A DNA stretch of 64,000 bases from Acetivibrio ethanolgignens (GTDB lineage: Bacteria > Bacillota > Clostridia > Lachnospirales > Lachnospiraceae). The stretch's first letter is position 1. Every line of letters begins with the position of its first letter. A program made the position numbers and the translations under genes. The notes under the pieces are model-generated. The model was not told the origin of the DNA. It saw nothing but the letters and a program-made list of their open reading frames with translations, and searched no databases. Location: positions 1 through 64,000 of the forward strand of contig NZ_LNAM01000219.1 of the NCBI RefSeq assembly GCF_001461035.1. Direction: 5' to 3'. Positions 1 through 9,083 of the stretch are shown piece after piece.

Positions 1-258
1 AGTCACCGCGGACGGAAGCGCCTGAGATATGTGCTGTATGAGGCAGCGATATCGCTGATTGGAAAGAATGCGGAGTTTCGGGAAATACATGAGTATTATC
101 GGAGCCGCAAGAAAAATCCGCTGAAAAAAATGCAGTCAGTGGTTGCGGTAGCCTGCAAGGTTATAAGGGTATTCTACGCGATCCTTACAAAAGGTGTAGA
201 TTATGATGCGGAGAAACTGATGGGAGACATTAGAAGAGCGCAGATGCAGGCAGCATAA
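1..258 (+). CDS. IS110-family transposase, C-terminal fragment
   Basis: The reading frame is open from base 1 and ends in TAA at 256-258. It encodes the C-terminal Transposase_20-type segment, recognisable by the run RGRKRLRYVLYEAA followed by a basic helix and an AVACKVIRVFYAIL segment. These are typical of IS110/IS1111 DEDD recombinases, which work with a bridge (seek) RNA. The N-terminal RuvC-like half is outside the window, so catalytic residues cannot be judged. The gene may be intact to the left. Confidence 0.8.
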   Translation, partial: SHRGRKRLRYVLYEAAISLIGKNAEFREIHEYYRSRKKNPLKKMQSVVAVACKVIRVFYAILTKGVDYDAEKLMGDIRRAQMQAA

Positions 259-269
259 CAACCAGAGAC

Positions 270-640
270 AAAAGCAATCCCCCTGTCACAGTTGAATTGA
301 GCCTTTAGAAAACAGATTTGAGAGCTGAATTCAGCTGTGACAGGAAAGCTGAAAGGTATGAGAAACGGGTCAGAAAAACGTCCACCGAAAGGTGCTGGTT
401 TGTGGATCGTACAGAACAGGTCAGTAAGACTTAAGACAAAGAATGAGCCAGTAGTCGGCAGGAATATTTTCCATAGGGCATGACCCTGACAAGGAGCTAA
501 GCTGACACCCTGGTTATGGATAGGCGGGACGAAGGAAGTTAGGACCCTGTAGAAATGCGGGAGATCCTGGTAGACACGGGAGGTACGCTGCCGTAGAAGG
601 ATGGGTATACACAAGGCCATGTAGAAGGAAACTCAAGACG
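270..640 (+). ncRNA. Candidate IS1111-type bridge (seek) RNA region
   Basis: This is non-coding DNA directly downstream of the transposase. It opens with a strong stem: 282-298 (CCTGTCACAG then TTGAATT) pairs with 327-343 (AATTCA, GCTGTGACAGG). Further short purine-rich stems follow up to about 640. In IS1111-group elements the bridge RNA is encoded downstream of the transposase, so position and structure fit. The target- and donor-binding loops were not derived, so the exact RNA ends are unknown. Confidence 0.4.
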
Positions 641-790
641 TTTTATTTCGTGTACCCAAAACCAGCTATTTTCGTACCAGATACAGAGAAATGTCCATAC
701 CTATGGCTCCTTCTTCTGAGATATTTATTGATAATATACTGAAAAAACCTTGATTTTTAAGGAAAAAAGACTTGACTTAATAGGGAGGAA

Positions 791-1486
791 TTGGACTATT
801 TAGGAAATAAATTTCCAAAGGATGTTACTATATTTTGGGATGATGCTTTTGGATTTGATACGGAGCGATTGAGGAGTTTTTGCGAGGAAATGATCAAAGC
901 AAAACCACATCTTTGGTCATGTGGAATACGTGTTGATAGAGTATCATTGGAACTGCTAAAATTGTTACATAAGGCAGGCTGTGTAAAGGTTAATTTTGGA
1001 GTTGAAAGTGGTTCGCAGAGAATTTTGAATGAATCCATGAAAGGTATTTCTTTGGATCAGATTAGAAATGCAGTAAAATGGGCACAAGAAGCAGGAATAT
1101 ATAATTCATGCAGTATTATAATTGGACACCCGGGTGATACTGCTGATACGGTGGAGGAAACATTGAAATTTGCTGAAGAATTGTTGAATAGTGGAGCGAC
1201 CTCTTGTACATTTAATGCAATGGTGCCATTTCCTGGAACGTATGTTTATGAAAAAAGGGATGAATTAGGTATCAAGTTTATTACAGATAAGTGGGAAGAA
1301 TATAATTTTCTCAATCCGGTCTTTGAAACTAAGGGCTTAGATGTGGAGCAGCTTAGAAAATATCTGATAGAAGGGTTGATTTTGTGGGGAAAATATAAAA
1401 ATAATAGAGATAAGATACATGGGCGGATTAGGAAAAGAGATTCTATATTGCTTGGAGAACTTTTAGGGAGGAACATTCAAACATGA
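791..1486 (+). pseudogene. B12-type radical SAM protein, C-terminal half only
   Basis: The 231 aa resemble the second half of cobalamin-binding radical SAM enzymes: the FWDDAFGFDTERLRSFC segment, the SAM-contacting GVESGSQRIL, IIGHPGDTADT and PFPGTYVYE. The N-terminal B12 domain and the CxxxCxxC iron-sulfur motif are absent. An in-frame stop (773-775) and the IS end lie just upstream. The TTG at 791 directly abuts AGGGAGGA, so it is probably not a genuine start. The stop codon overlaps the next ATG (ATGA), showing former translational coupling with the ABC transporter. I infer that insertion of the upstream IS removed the 5' half. The original product, perhaps a modified peptide or other small molecule, cannot be deduced. 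Confidence 0.75.
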
Positions 1487-3204
1487 AAAAATCAATAATA
1501 GCTTACTATAGTAAAAAATATATTTTTAAAGAACTGATAATTGGTGTTTTGTATCTAGGATTTATTGCCTTATCTCTGCTGGGGCCTTATTTAATGCAGT
1601 ATTTTATTGACAGCATTATACCAAAAAGAAATTTACAAAATATCATTTTTTTTGCTTTATTTTTCTTGTCTGTATACCTGCTTATGGGTGGAATTGCTCT
1701 TACAATCAAGTATTTCGTTGTAAATTTGGAGAATGCTATAGTGACAGATTTGAGAAATGAGATGTTTCGTAAGCTGGTACATCTGCCATTAGGTTTTTAC
1801 AGAGAGCATAAGCTAGGTTCGATTTTAGAAAGGCTGGTTAGAGATACCGGTGTTGTCCATTCTATATGGGGGTATTTATTTCCAAGCATTTTTTCATCCT
1901 TTATTACCTTCCTTGCAACTCTGGCTATTATTGCAAGAAAAAGCTGGCTGATGGCTATTCTGGCATTATGGACCATCGGTATCTATGTTTTTATTTTTCG
2001 TTATTATAACGAAAAGCTAAGAAGGTTATATATGGATACGAGAGAGGATGCAGATAAAATAAACTCCTCCATTACGGATGCATGGAACGGTGCTAAGGAG
2101 ATTAAAATTTTTCAATTGGAAAATTTAATTACAAAGCGTTTTGAAGAGCTTAGCACAGTATTGAAAAAGCACAACTGTAATATGGAAATTAAAAGTGAAT
2201 TTTCTAGCCAGCTTATGAGCTTGGCTACAACGCTGGGTACTCTGGTTACCTTATGCGTTGGTGGCTATTTGGTTATTCAGGGTGAGTTTACAATTGGTAT
2301 GCTCGTTGCCTTGCAAACCTATGTTGCAAAGCTGTATTCTCCGGCACAGGATATTGCAGATATGGCAGTTGACTATAGAAAATATCAGATTAATATTGAT
2401 AGAATGAATCAGATTTTATGTCTTGAGAGTGAAGAGATTTCAGGAAAACTATATGAGAAAAAAAGCAGAGGGGGAATCCGATTAGAGGATGTTAGTTTTT
2501 CCTATGGCTCCCATGAGGTTTTGAAAAGGCTTTCCTTTGAGCTGGAAGGCAAGGGTAAGGTTGCAATTGCAGGCAAAAGCGGCTCTGGAAAAACGACCCT
2601 GTTAAATATATTGATGGGTCTGCAAAAGCCATCTTCAGGAAAGGTATTCTGGGGAGAGCATAGGATAGGTGAAAGCTCTATTGAAGAGCTGAGAAGTAAT
2701 ATTTCTTTGGTTTCACAAGATACCTATTTGTTTCATATGAGTGTATACGATAATATTTGTATTGGAAATCCAGAGGCGTCAGAGGATGAAATTCAGAGAG
2801 TTATAAAATTAATGGAAATTGATAAGATTGTAGAACCATTTCCAGATAAGTTAGATACCGTTATAGCGGAAATGGGGAAAAATATATCAGGAGGACAGCT
2901 TCAGAGAATATCAATTGCACGTGCTTTATTGAAAAAGGCACCGATTTTAATACTGGACGAAGCAACCAGTAATATAGATTCTATCAGTGAACAGATTATA
3001 CAAAAGGCATTAAATGAGATAAAGGAATCTACACTGGTGATAATTGTAAGTCACAGGTTATCCAGCCTGAAGGAAGTAGATTGTATTTATGTCCTTGATA
3101 ATGGAGAGCTTTGTCAGAAGGGAGGATTTTCTGAACTTCTTTTAGAGGATGGGGTGTTTAAGAGCTTATTTTGTGAACAAATTATCGGAGATGACGATTG
3201 TTAA
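1483..3204 (+). CDS. ABC transporter, fused membrane and ATP-binding domains
   Basis: A 573-aa half-transporter of the ABCB/MsbA exporter type. Residues about 1-310 carry six hydrophobic segments (ABC_membrane). Residues about 330-565 form the nucleotide-binding domain: Walker A GKSGSGKTT, Q-loop SLVSQDT, signature ISGGQLQR, Walker B ILILDEATSN, H-loop SHRLS. There is no N-terminal C39 peptidase. The start overlaps the stop of the truncated radical SAM gene by 4 bases, so the two were one operon. Such pairs often modify and export a small natural product, but no precursor peptide was found. It would act as a homodimer in the membrane. The IS upstream may have cut it off from its promoter. Confidence 0.88.
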   Translation: MKKSIIAYYSKKYIFKELIIGVLYLGFIALSLLGPYLMQYFIDSIIPKRNLQNIIFFALFFLSVYLLMGGIALTIKYFVVNLENAIVTDLRNEMFRKLVHLPLGFYREHKLGSILERLVRDTGVVHSIWGYLFPSIFSSFITFLATLAIIARKSWLMAILALWTIGIYVFIFRYYNEKLRRLYMDTREDADKINSSITDAWNGAKEIKIFQLENLITKRFEELSTVLKKHNCNMEIKSEFSSQLMSLATTLGTLVTLCVGGYLVIQGEFTIGMLVALQTYVAKLYSPAQDIADMAVDYRKYQINIDRMNQILCLESEEISGKLYEKKSRGGIRLEDVSFSYGSHEVLKRLSFELEGKGKVAIAGKSGSGKTTLLNILMGLQKPSSGKVFWGEHRIGESSIEELRSNISLVSQDTYLFHMSVYDNICIGNPEASEDEIQRVIKLMEIDKIVEPFPDKLDTVIAEMGKNISGGQLQRISIARALLKKAPILILDEATSNIDSISEQIIQKALNEIKESTLVIIVSHRLSSLKEVDCIYVLDNGELCQKGGFSELLLEDGVFKSLFCEQIIGDDDC

Positions 3205-3250
3205 TAGTGTATATGCCTATGTTCCCGCTTTTGGCAGCATCAAAACAGGT

Positions 3251-3293
3251 ACTGAAACCCTTAAAATTAGGGTGTTTCAGTGCTTGTTTTTGC
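3251..3293 (+). terminator. Rho-independent terminator after the ABC transporter
   Basis: ACTGAAACCCT (3251-3261) pairs with AGGGTGTTTCAGT (3269-3281) across a short A/T loop and is followed by a T-rich tail. It separates the remnant transport operon from leuB. Confidence 0.7.
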
Positions 3294-3374
3294 TACTGTG
3301 ATATATGGTATTTCGCTTACTTAGACCGTAGGAAGCCTGGCTGTTATGGAAACAGAATTTTCAGATATTTACAC

Positions 3375-3403
3375 TTGACTGCGGTGAAGTTTATGTATAC
3401 ACT
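3375..3403 (+). promoter_or_regulatory. Promoter of the leu-ilv-ser operon
   Basis: TTGACT (3375-3380), 17-bp spacer, TACACT (3398-3403). It lies about 50 bp upstream of the leuB start, leaving a leader too short for a T-box. The match is by eye. Confidence 0.5.
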
Positions 3404-3453
3404 AGAATATAACTAAATTTTTAAGTATCCGGCGGATACGAAGGAGGTAACGA

Positions 3454-4536
3454 ATGGAATTTAACGTTGCAGTCATTCCGGGAGACGGGATAGGCCCGGA
3501 AATCGTAAGAGAAGCACAAAAGGTGCTGGATAAGGTAGGCAAGGTCTATGGCCACACCTTTCATTATACAGAGCTTTTAATGGGAGGAGCATCTATAGAC
3601 GTTTATGGCGTTCCATTGACAGAGGAGACTGTGACTAAGGCTAAGGCTAGTGACTCTGTATTGATGGGTTCTATCGGCGGGAATACCCAGACATCTCCAT
3701 GGTATCAGCTGGAGCCATCCAAGCGTCCGGAGGCAGGATTATTACAGATAAGAAAGGAGTTGAAGCTTTTTGCCAATCTTCGGCCTGCTTATCTGTATGA
3801 TGAGCTTAAAGCGGCCTGTCCGCTAAAGGAGGAGCTTACAAAAGATGGCTTTGACATGATTATTGTAAGAGAGCTGACCGGCGGTCTGTATTTTGGAGAA
3901 CGAAAAACGGTTGAGGAAAATGGTATAAAAAAGGCGATTGATACACTGACCTATGATGAAAAGGAAATCTGCAGGATTGCTAAGCGTGGCTTTGATATTG
4001 CAATGAAGCGGAGAAAAAAAGTGACAAGTGTAGATAAAGCAAATGTTTTAGATTCTTCCAGACTTTGGAGAAAGGTTGTAGAAGAGGTCGCAGCAGACTA
4101 TCCAGAGGTTACGTTGGAGCATATGCTGGTCGATAACTGTGCGATGCAGCTGGTTAAGGATCCGGCTCAGTTTGATGTTATTCTGACAGAGAATATGTTT
4201 GGCGACATTTTATCCGATGAAGCCAGTATGGTGACAGGCTCTATCGGGATGCTATCTTCTGCCAGCCTAAATGAAACAAAGCTGGGACTTTACGAGCCAA
4301 GTCATGGCTCTGCACCGGATATTGCCGGACAGAACATGGCTAATCCAATTGCAACCATTCTTTCAGCAGCGATGATGCTTCGTTACTCCTTTGATCTGGA
4401 TAAGGAGGCAGATGCGGTAGAAGAAGCAGTAAAAAAGGTATTAAAGGATGGCTACCGGACAAAGGATATTATGTCTGAAGGCTGCAAAGAGGTAGGCACA
4501 AAGGAAATGGGCGATGTAATCGTTTCCAATATCTAA
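3454..4536 (+). CDS. leuB: 3-isopropylmalate dehydrogenase
   Basis: Catalyses NAD-dependent oxidative decarboxylation of 3-isopropylmalate in leucine biosynthesis (cytosol). At 360 aa it is standard length. It has the N-terminal [10 protein letters not shown] motif, the substrate-loop Arg/Lys region ([11 protein letters not shown]), DSSRLWR, the metal-binding Asp cluster ([10 protein letters not shown]) and the NAD-binding [15 protein letters not shown] segment. The AAGGAGGT site at about 3441 supports the ATG. It is first in a five-gene operon with ilvD, ilvB, serC and serA. No leuA, leuC or leuD are nearby, so the rest of the pathway lies elsewhere. Confidence 0.96.
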   Translation: MEFNVAVIPGDGIGPEIVREAQKVLDKVGKVYGHTFHYTELLMGGASIDVYGVPLTEETVTKAKASDSVLMGSIGGNTQTSPWYQLEPSKRPEAGLLQIRKELKLFANLRPAYLYDELKAACPLKEELTKDGFDMIIVRELTGGLYFGERKTVEENGIKKAIDTLTYDEKEICRIAKRGFDIAMKRRKKVTSVDKANVLDSSRLWRKVVEEVAADYPEVTLEHMLVDNCAMQLVKDPAQFDVILTENMFGDILSDEASMVTGSIGMLSSASLNETKLGLYEPSHGSAPDIAGQNMANPIATILSAAMMLRYSFDLDKEADAVEEAVKKVLKDGYRTKDIMSEGCKEVGTKEMGDVIVSNI

Positions 4537-4576
4537 GAGATTTTATTTATTATACATAGAAAAGAGGTCTTTGAAG

Positions 4577-6238
4577 ATGAAAAGTGATGCTGTAAAAAAG
4601 GGGATTTCGCAAGCACCCCACCGTTCCCTGTTCAACGCACTTGGTTTTACAAAGGAAGAGATGGATAGACCGTTAGTCGGTATTGTAAGCTCCCATAATG
4701 AAATTGTACCAGGTCATATGAATCTGGATAAGATAGTAGAAGCCGTCAAGCTTGGTGTAGCCATGGCTGGCGGTACACCTGTCGTTTTTCCGGCGATTGC
4801 TGTCTGTGATGGTATTGCTATGGGGCACACTGGCATGAAATATTCTCTGGTGACCCGGGATTTAATTGCAGATTCTACGGAATGTATGGCGTTAGCTCAT
4901 CAATTTGATGCTCTGGTTATGGTACCGAACTGCGATAAGAATGTTCCGGGACTTTTAATGGCGGCAGCCAGAATTAATGTGCCTACAGTATTTGTATCCG
5001 GCGGTCCGATGCTGGCAGGTCATGTCAAGGGAGAAAAAAGAAGTCTTTCCAGTATGTTTGAGGCTGTAGGTGCTCACGTTGCAGGAAAAATGACGTTGGA
5101 AGAGCTGGAGGAATTTGAAAACAAGGTCTGCCCGACCTGCGGCTCCTGCTCTGGTATGTATACGGCTAATTCCATGAACTGTCTTACTGAGGTTCTTGGT
5201 ATGGGCCTTCGTGGTAATGGAACTATTCCGGCTGTATATTCCGAGAGAATCCGTCTGGCAAAGCATGCCGGTATGAAGGTTATGGAGCTTTTGCAAAGGA
5301 ATATTCGACCGAGAGATATCCTGACGGAAAAGGCATTTTTAAATGCCCTGACGGTAGATATGGCCCTTGGCTGCTCCACTAACAGTATGCTGCATCTTCC
5401 GGCGATTGCTCATGAGGTCGGCATCGACTTAAATCTTGACATTGCGAATGAAATCAGCAAGAAAACGCCAAATCTGTGCCATCTGGCACCGGCTGGCCAT
5501 ACTTATATGGAGGATTTGAATGAGGCCGGAGGTGTCTATGCTGTTATGAATGAATTAAATAAAAAGAACCTATTATATACCGATTTAATTACAGCAACAG
5601 GAAAGACCGTTGGCGAAAATATCAGGGGCTGTGTCAATAGAAATCCGGAAATTATCCGACCGATTGACAATCCTTACAGCCAGACTGGTGGTATTGCGGT
5701 GCTGCGGGGCAATCTGGCACCGGATACCGGTGTCGTAAAGCAGTCTGCAGTAGCACCGGAGATGATGGTGCATGAGGGCCCGGCTAGAGTCTTTGACTGT
5801 GAAGAGGATGCGATTGCAGCGATTACTGGTGGAAAGATTAAGGCGGGAGATGTTGTGGTTATCCGCTATGAAGGTCCAAAAGGTGGACCTGGCATGAGAG
5901 AGATGTTAAATCCGACCTCTGCGATTGCCGGTATGGGTCTTGGAGCTACAGTAGCCCTGATTACCGATGGTCGTTTCTCCGGAGCCTCCAGAGGAGCCTC
6001 GATTGGTCACGTTTCACCGGAAGCAGCCGTTGGTGGTCCGATTGCTCTGGTAGAAGAGGGTGATATCATTAAAATTAATATTCCAGAAAATAAGTTGGAC
6101 TTTGTAGTCAGTGAAGAAGAGCTGGACAGAAGAAGAAAGGCATGGGTGCCGAGAGAGCCTAAGGTAACGACAGGCTATCTTGGACGCTATGCAAAGATGG
6201 TTACCTCCGGCAACCGCGGTGCCATTTTGGAGAAATAG
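4577..6238 (+). CDS. ilvD: Dihydroxy-acid dehydratase
   Basis: Dehydrates 2,3-dihydroxy-isovalerate and -methylvalerate to the 2-oxo acids in valine/isoleucine synthesis; an iron-sulfur enzyme. It is 553 aa counted from the ATG at 4577, chosen because AAAGAGGT lies 8 bases upstream; a TTG two codons earlier is less likely. Iron-sulfur cysteines are visible in PNCDKNVPG and [18 protein letters not shown], and the C-terminal signature [10 protein letters not shown] is intact. It lies 40 bp after leuB and 20 bp before ilvB. Confidence 0.96.
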   Translation: MKSDAVKKGISQAPHRSLFNALGFTKEEMDRPLVGIVSSHNEIVPGHMNLDKIVEAVKLGVAMAGGTPVVFPAIAVCDGIAMGHTGMKYSLVTRDLIADSTECMALAHQFDALVMVPNCDKNVPGLLMAAARINVPTVFVSGGPMLAGHVKGEKRSLSSMFEAVGAHVAGKMTLEELEEFENKVCPTCGSCSGMYTANSMNCLTEVLGMGLRGNGTIPAVYSERIRLAKHAGMKVMELLQRNIRPRDILTEKAFLNALTVDMALGCSTNSMLHLPAIAHEVGIDLNLDIANEISKKTPNLCHLAPAGHTYMEDLNEAGGVYAVMNELNKKNLLYTDLITATGKTVGENIRGCVNRNPEIIRPIDNPYSQTGGIAVLRGNLAPDTGVVKQSAVAPEMMVHEGPARVFDCEEDAIAAITGGKIKAGDVVVIRYEGPKGGPGMREMLNPTSAIAGMGLGATVALITDGRFSGASRGASIGHVSPEAAVGGPIALVEEGDIIKINIPENKLDFVVSEEELDRRRKAWVPREPKVTTGYLGRYAKMVTSGNRGAILEK

Positions 6239-6258
6239 GAAGAAAAGGAAGGTGTACT

Positions 6259-7938
6259 ATGCAGTTAACAGGTTCAGAAATTGTCATTGAATGTTTAAAG
6301 GAGCAGGGAGTGGATACCGTTTTTGGCTATCCCGGCGGAGCTATTTTAAACATTTATGATGCTTTATATAAACATAACGGGGAGATTCGCCATATTCTGA
6401 CCTCCCATGAGCAGGGAGCCTCTCATGCAGCAGATGGCTATGCAAGAGCAACAGGTAAGGTCGGTGTATGCATGGCGACCTCTGGTCCGGGGGCTACCAA
6501 TCTGGTCACAGGTATTGCAACTGCTTATATGGATTCCGTTCCTATTGTTGCAATTACCGCTAATGTAGGTGTTTCTCTTTTAGGAAAGGATAGCTTTCAG
6601 GAGATTGATATTGCCGGTGTGACAATGCCGATTACAAAGCATAATTTTATTGTAAGGGATGTAAAAAGGCTGGCAGAAACGATTCGGAGAGCCTTTCGGA
6701 TAGCACAGAGCGGCCGTCCGGGGCCGGTGCTTGTGGATATTCCAAAGGATGTAACTGCAAGTAAGGCAGAATATACCTATGTAAAGCCAGAGCTGATGGA
6801 GCATCAGGCAGACAGTATTTTGGAAAGCGATATAGAGCGGGCTTTGAAGATGATGAAGAAGTCCAAAAGGCCTTTTATCTTTGTTGGTGGAGGTGCCGTT
6901 ATTTCAGGAGCATCAGAAGAACTTATCACCTTGGCTCACAAGCTGGATGCACCGGTAACCGATTCTTTAATGGGAAAGGGTGCCTTTCCGGGAACGGATG
7001 AGCTTTATATGGGAATGCTTGGAATGCATGGTACGAAAGCTGCCAACCTGGGTGTGACCGGCTGTGATCTTCTCGTGACAGTAGGTGCCCGCTTTAGTGA
7101 CCGTGTTACTGGCAATGCTAAAAAATTTGCTAAAAATGCAAAAATTCTGCAAATTGATATAGATCCGGCAGAAATCAATAAAAATGTGATAAGTGATGCC
7201 AGTGTCATCGGAGATGTAAAAGAGGTATTAAAAAGGATTAATGCCCATCTGGAGCAGATGAGCCATAAGGAATGGGTAAATCATGTTCAGGAAATTAAAA
7301 AGGAATTTCCTTTAAAATATTATCCGAACGGATTAACAGGCCCATATATTATTGAGGAACTTTATAAAGTAACAAAGGGAGATGCCATTGTTGTGACAGA
7401 GGTTGGCCAGCATCAGATGTGGGCAGCTCAGTTCTACCGATACAAAAAGCCAAGAACTCTTTTGACCTCTGGAGGCTTAGGAACCATGGGCTATGGCCTT
7501 GGAGCCGCCCTGGGAGCGAAGATAGCCTTTCCGGAAAAACAGGTTGTCAATGTGGCAGGAGATGGATGCTTCCGCATGAACATGAATGAAATTGCTACCG
7601 CTGTTCGCTACAATATTCCAGTGGTACAGATTGTCATCAACAACCATGTACTTGGTATGGTACGTCAGTGGCAGACACTGTTTTACGAGAAACGTTACTC
7701 CAACACCATATTGGATGACAGTGTGGATTTTGTGAAGCTGGCAGAGGCTATGGGGGCGGTAGGAATCCGTGTCACCAAAAAGGAAGAGGTTTATCCGGCT
7801 CTTGAAAAGGCATTTTCATTAGGCAGACCGGTAGTTATTGATTGCATTATTGATTGCGATGATAAAGTGTTCCCGATGGTACCGGCAGGAGCGGCAATAG
7901 AAGAGGTATTTGATGAGGATGATTTAAAACAAAAATGA
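6259..7938 (+). CDS. ilvB: Acetolactate synthase, large (catalytic) subunit
   Basis: A thiamine diphosphate enzyme condensing pyruvate with pyruvate or 2-oxobutyrate. The 559 aa comprise N-terminal pyrimidine-binding (catalytic Glu in TSHEQGASHAADGYARATGK), central and C-terminal PP-binding domains (GDGCFRMNMNE). It keeps anabolic AHAS features such as the FPGTDELYMGMLGMHG and VRQWQ regions. There is no ilvN-type regulatory subunit next to it, which is unusual for an anabolic enzyme; a distant ilvN cannot be excluded. Confidence 0.94.
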   Translation: MQLTGSEIVIECLKEQGVDTVFGYPGGAILNIYDALYKHNGEIRHILTSHEQGASHAADGYARATGKVGVCMATSGPGATNLVTGIATAYMDSVPIVAITANVGVSLLGKDSFQEIDIAGVTMPITKHNFIVRDVKRLAETIRRAFRIAQSGRPGPVLVDIPKDVTASKAEYTYVKPELMEHQADSILESDIERALKMMKKSKRPFIFVGGGAVISGASEELITLAHKLDAPVTDSLMGKGAFPGTDELYMGMLGMHGTKAANLGVTGCDLLVTVGARFSDRVTGNAKKFAKNAKILQIDIDPAEINKNVISDASVIGDVKEVLKRINAHLEQMSHKEWVNHVQEIKKEFPLKYYPNGLTGPYIIEELYKVTKGDAIVVTEVGQHQMWAAQFYRYKKPRTLLTSGGLGTMGYGLGAALGAKIAFPEKQVVNVAGDGCFRMNMNEIATAVRYNIPVVQIVINNHVLGMVRQWQTLFYEKRYSNTILDDSVDFVKLAEAMGAVGIRVTKKEEVYPALEKAFSLGRPVVIDCIIDCDDKVFPMVPAGAAIEEVFDEDDLKQK

Positions 7939-7959
7939 GTATAAAGGGAGGATATAAGC

Positions 7960-9051
7960 ATGGGAAGAGTATATAATTTTTCCGCTGGCCCGGCGGTTCT
8001 GCCGGAGGAGGTTTTAAAGGAAGCAGCAGCTGAAATGCTGGATTATAACGGTACAGGAATGTCCGTTATGGAGATGAGTCACCGCTCCAAGGCATATCAG
8101 GAAATCCTGGATACCGCAGAGAAGGATTTAAGAGAGCTTGTGAATATTCCGGATAACTACAAGGTGCTGTTTTTACAGGGCGGTGCGTCCCAGCAGTTTG
8201 CCATGATTCCGATGAATCTGATGAAGAATAAGGTGGCTGATTATATTATTACCGGTCAGTGGGCAAAGAAAGCTTATCAAGAGGCCTGTATTTATGGAAA
8301 GGCTAACCCAGTGGCATCCTCTGCGGATGAGACTTTTTCCTATATACCAGACTGCTCCGACCTTCCCATTAGCGAAGATGCAGACTATGTTTACATTTGT
8401 GAGAATAATACGATTTACGGCACCAAGTTTAAAACTCTGCCAAATACCAAGGGAAAGACTTTGGTAGCGGATGTATCCTCCTGCTTTTTATCTGAGCCTG
8501 TGGATGTGACAAAATATGGCGTAATTTATGGTGGTGTTCAGAAGAATATCGGCCCGGCAGGTGTTGTTATTGTAATTATCCGTGAGGATTTGATTACTGA
8601 GGACACACTTCCTGGCACACCAACCATGTTAAAATACAAAACCCACGCAGATGCAGGTTCTCTTTATAATACACCACCTGCCTACGGCATCTATATCTGC
8701 GGCAAGGTATTTCAGTGGTTGAAAAAACAGGGCGGTCTGGCTGCGATGAAGGAAAGAAACGAAGAAAAGGCAAAAATCCTCTATGATTTTCTGGATGAGA
8801 GCGAGCTGTTCAGGGGAACTGTCCGCAAGGAGGACCGTTCTTTAATGAATGTACCCTTTGTAACGGGAAGGGAAGAGTTGGATGCTAAATTTGTCAAGGA
8901 AGCGAAAGCAGCAGGCTTTGAAAATTTAAAGGGCCACAGAACTGTCGGAGGTATGCGTGCCAGCATCTACAATGCTATGCCAAAGGAGGGCGTAGAGAAG
9001 CTGGTTGCATTTATGAAAAAATTTGAGGAAGAAAACAAGGAAAACCTGTAA
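7960..9051 (+). CDS. serC: Phosphoserine aminotransferase
   Basis: Class V PLP aminotransferase converting 3-phosphohydroxypyruvate and glutamate to phosphoserine. At 363 aa it is full length. The N-terminal NFSAGPAVLPEEVL, the PLP-phosphate loop GGASQQF and the lysine in GGVQKNIGPAG are intact, as is the C-terminal GHRTVGGMRASIYNA. GGGAGG lies before the ATG. It sits next to serA, completing the first two serine-specific steps; serB is not in the window. Confidence 0.96.
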   Translation: MGRVYNFSAGPAVLPEEVLKEAAAEMLDYNGTGMSVMEMSHRSKAYQEILDTAEKDLRELVNIPDNYKVLFLQGGASQQFAMIPMNLMKNKVADYIITGQWAKKAYQEACIYGKANPVASSADETFSYIPDCSDLPISEDADYVYICENNTIYGTKFKTLPNTKGKTLVADVSSCFLSEPVDVTKYGVIYGGVQKNIGPAGVVIVIIREDLITEDTLPGTPTMLKYKTHADAGSLYNTPPAYGIYICGKVFQWLKKQGGLAAMKERNEEKAKILYDFLDESELFRGTVRKEDRSLMNVPFVTGREELDAKFVKEAKAAGFENLKGHRTVGGMRASIYNAMPKEGVEKLVAFMKKFEEENKENL

Positions 9052-9083
9052 AGAGACGGAATTTTGTAGAAGTGGAGGGAAAC

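Larger units (their letters stand above)
1..790 (+). mobile_element. 3' part of an IS110/IS1111-type insertion sequence
   Basis: The window opens inside the transposase and continues through about 530 bases of non-coding, structured DNA. Radical-SAM homology then starts abruptly at 791 without its N-terminal half. The right end is therefore placed near 780-790, by inference only; no terminal repeat or target duplication can be checked because the left end is outside the window. A long non-coding stretch after the transposase fits the IS1111 subgroup, where the bridge RNA lies downstream of the gene. Confidence 0.6.

Noticed and set aside
201-620. Minus-strand 139-codon frame in the IS tail
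   Set aside because: It lies over the structured non-coding end of the IS, starts without RBS and has no family-like composition.
3198-3416. 72-codon frame after the ABC transporter
   Set aside because: It covers the terminator hairpin and the leuB promoter, has no RBS and odd composition.
3404-3453. T-box or attenuator before leuB
   Set aside because: The leader from the likely promoter is only about 50 bases; no specifier loop, T-box sequence or branched-chain-rich leader peptide fits.
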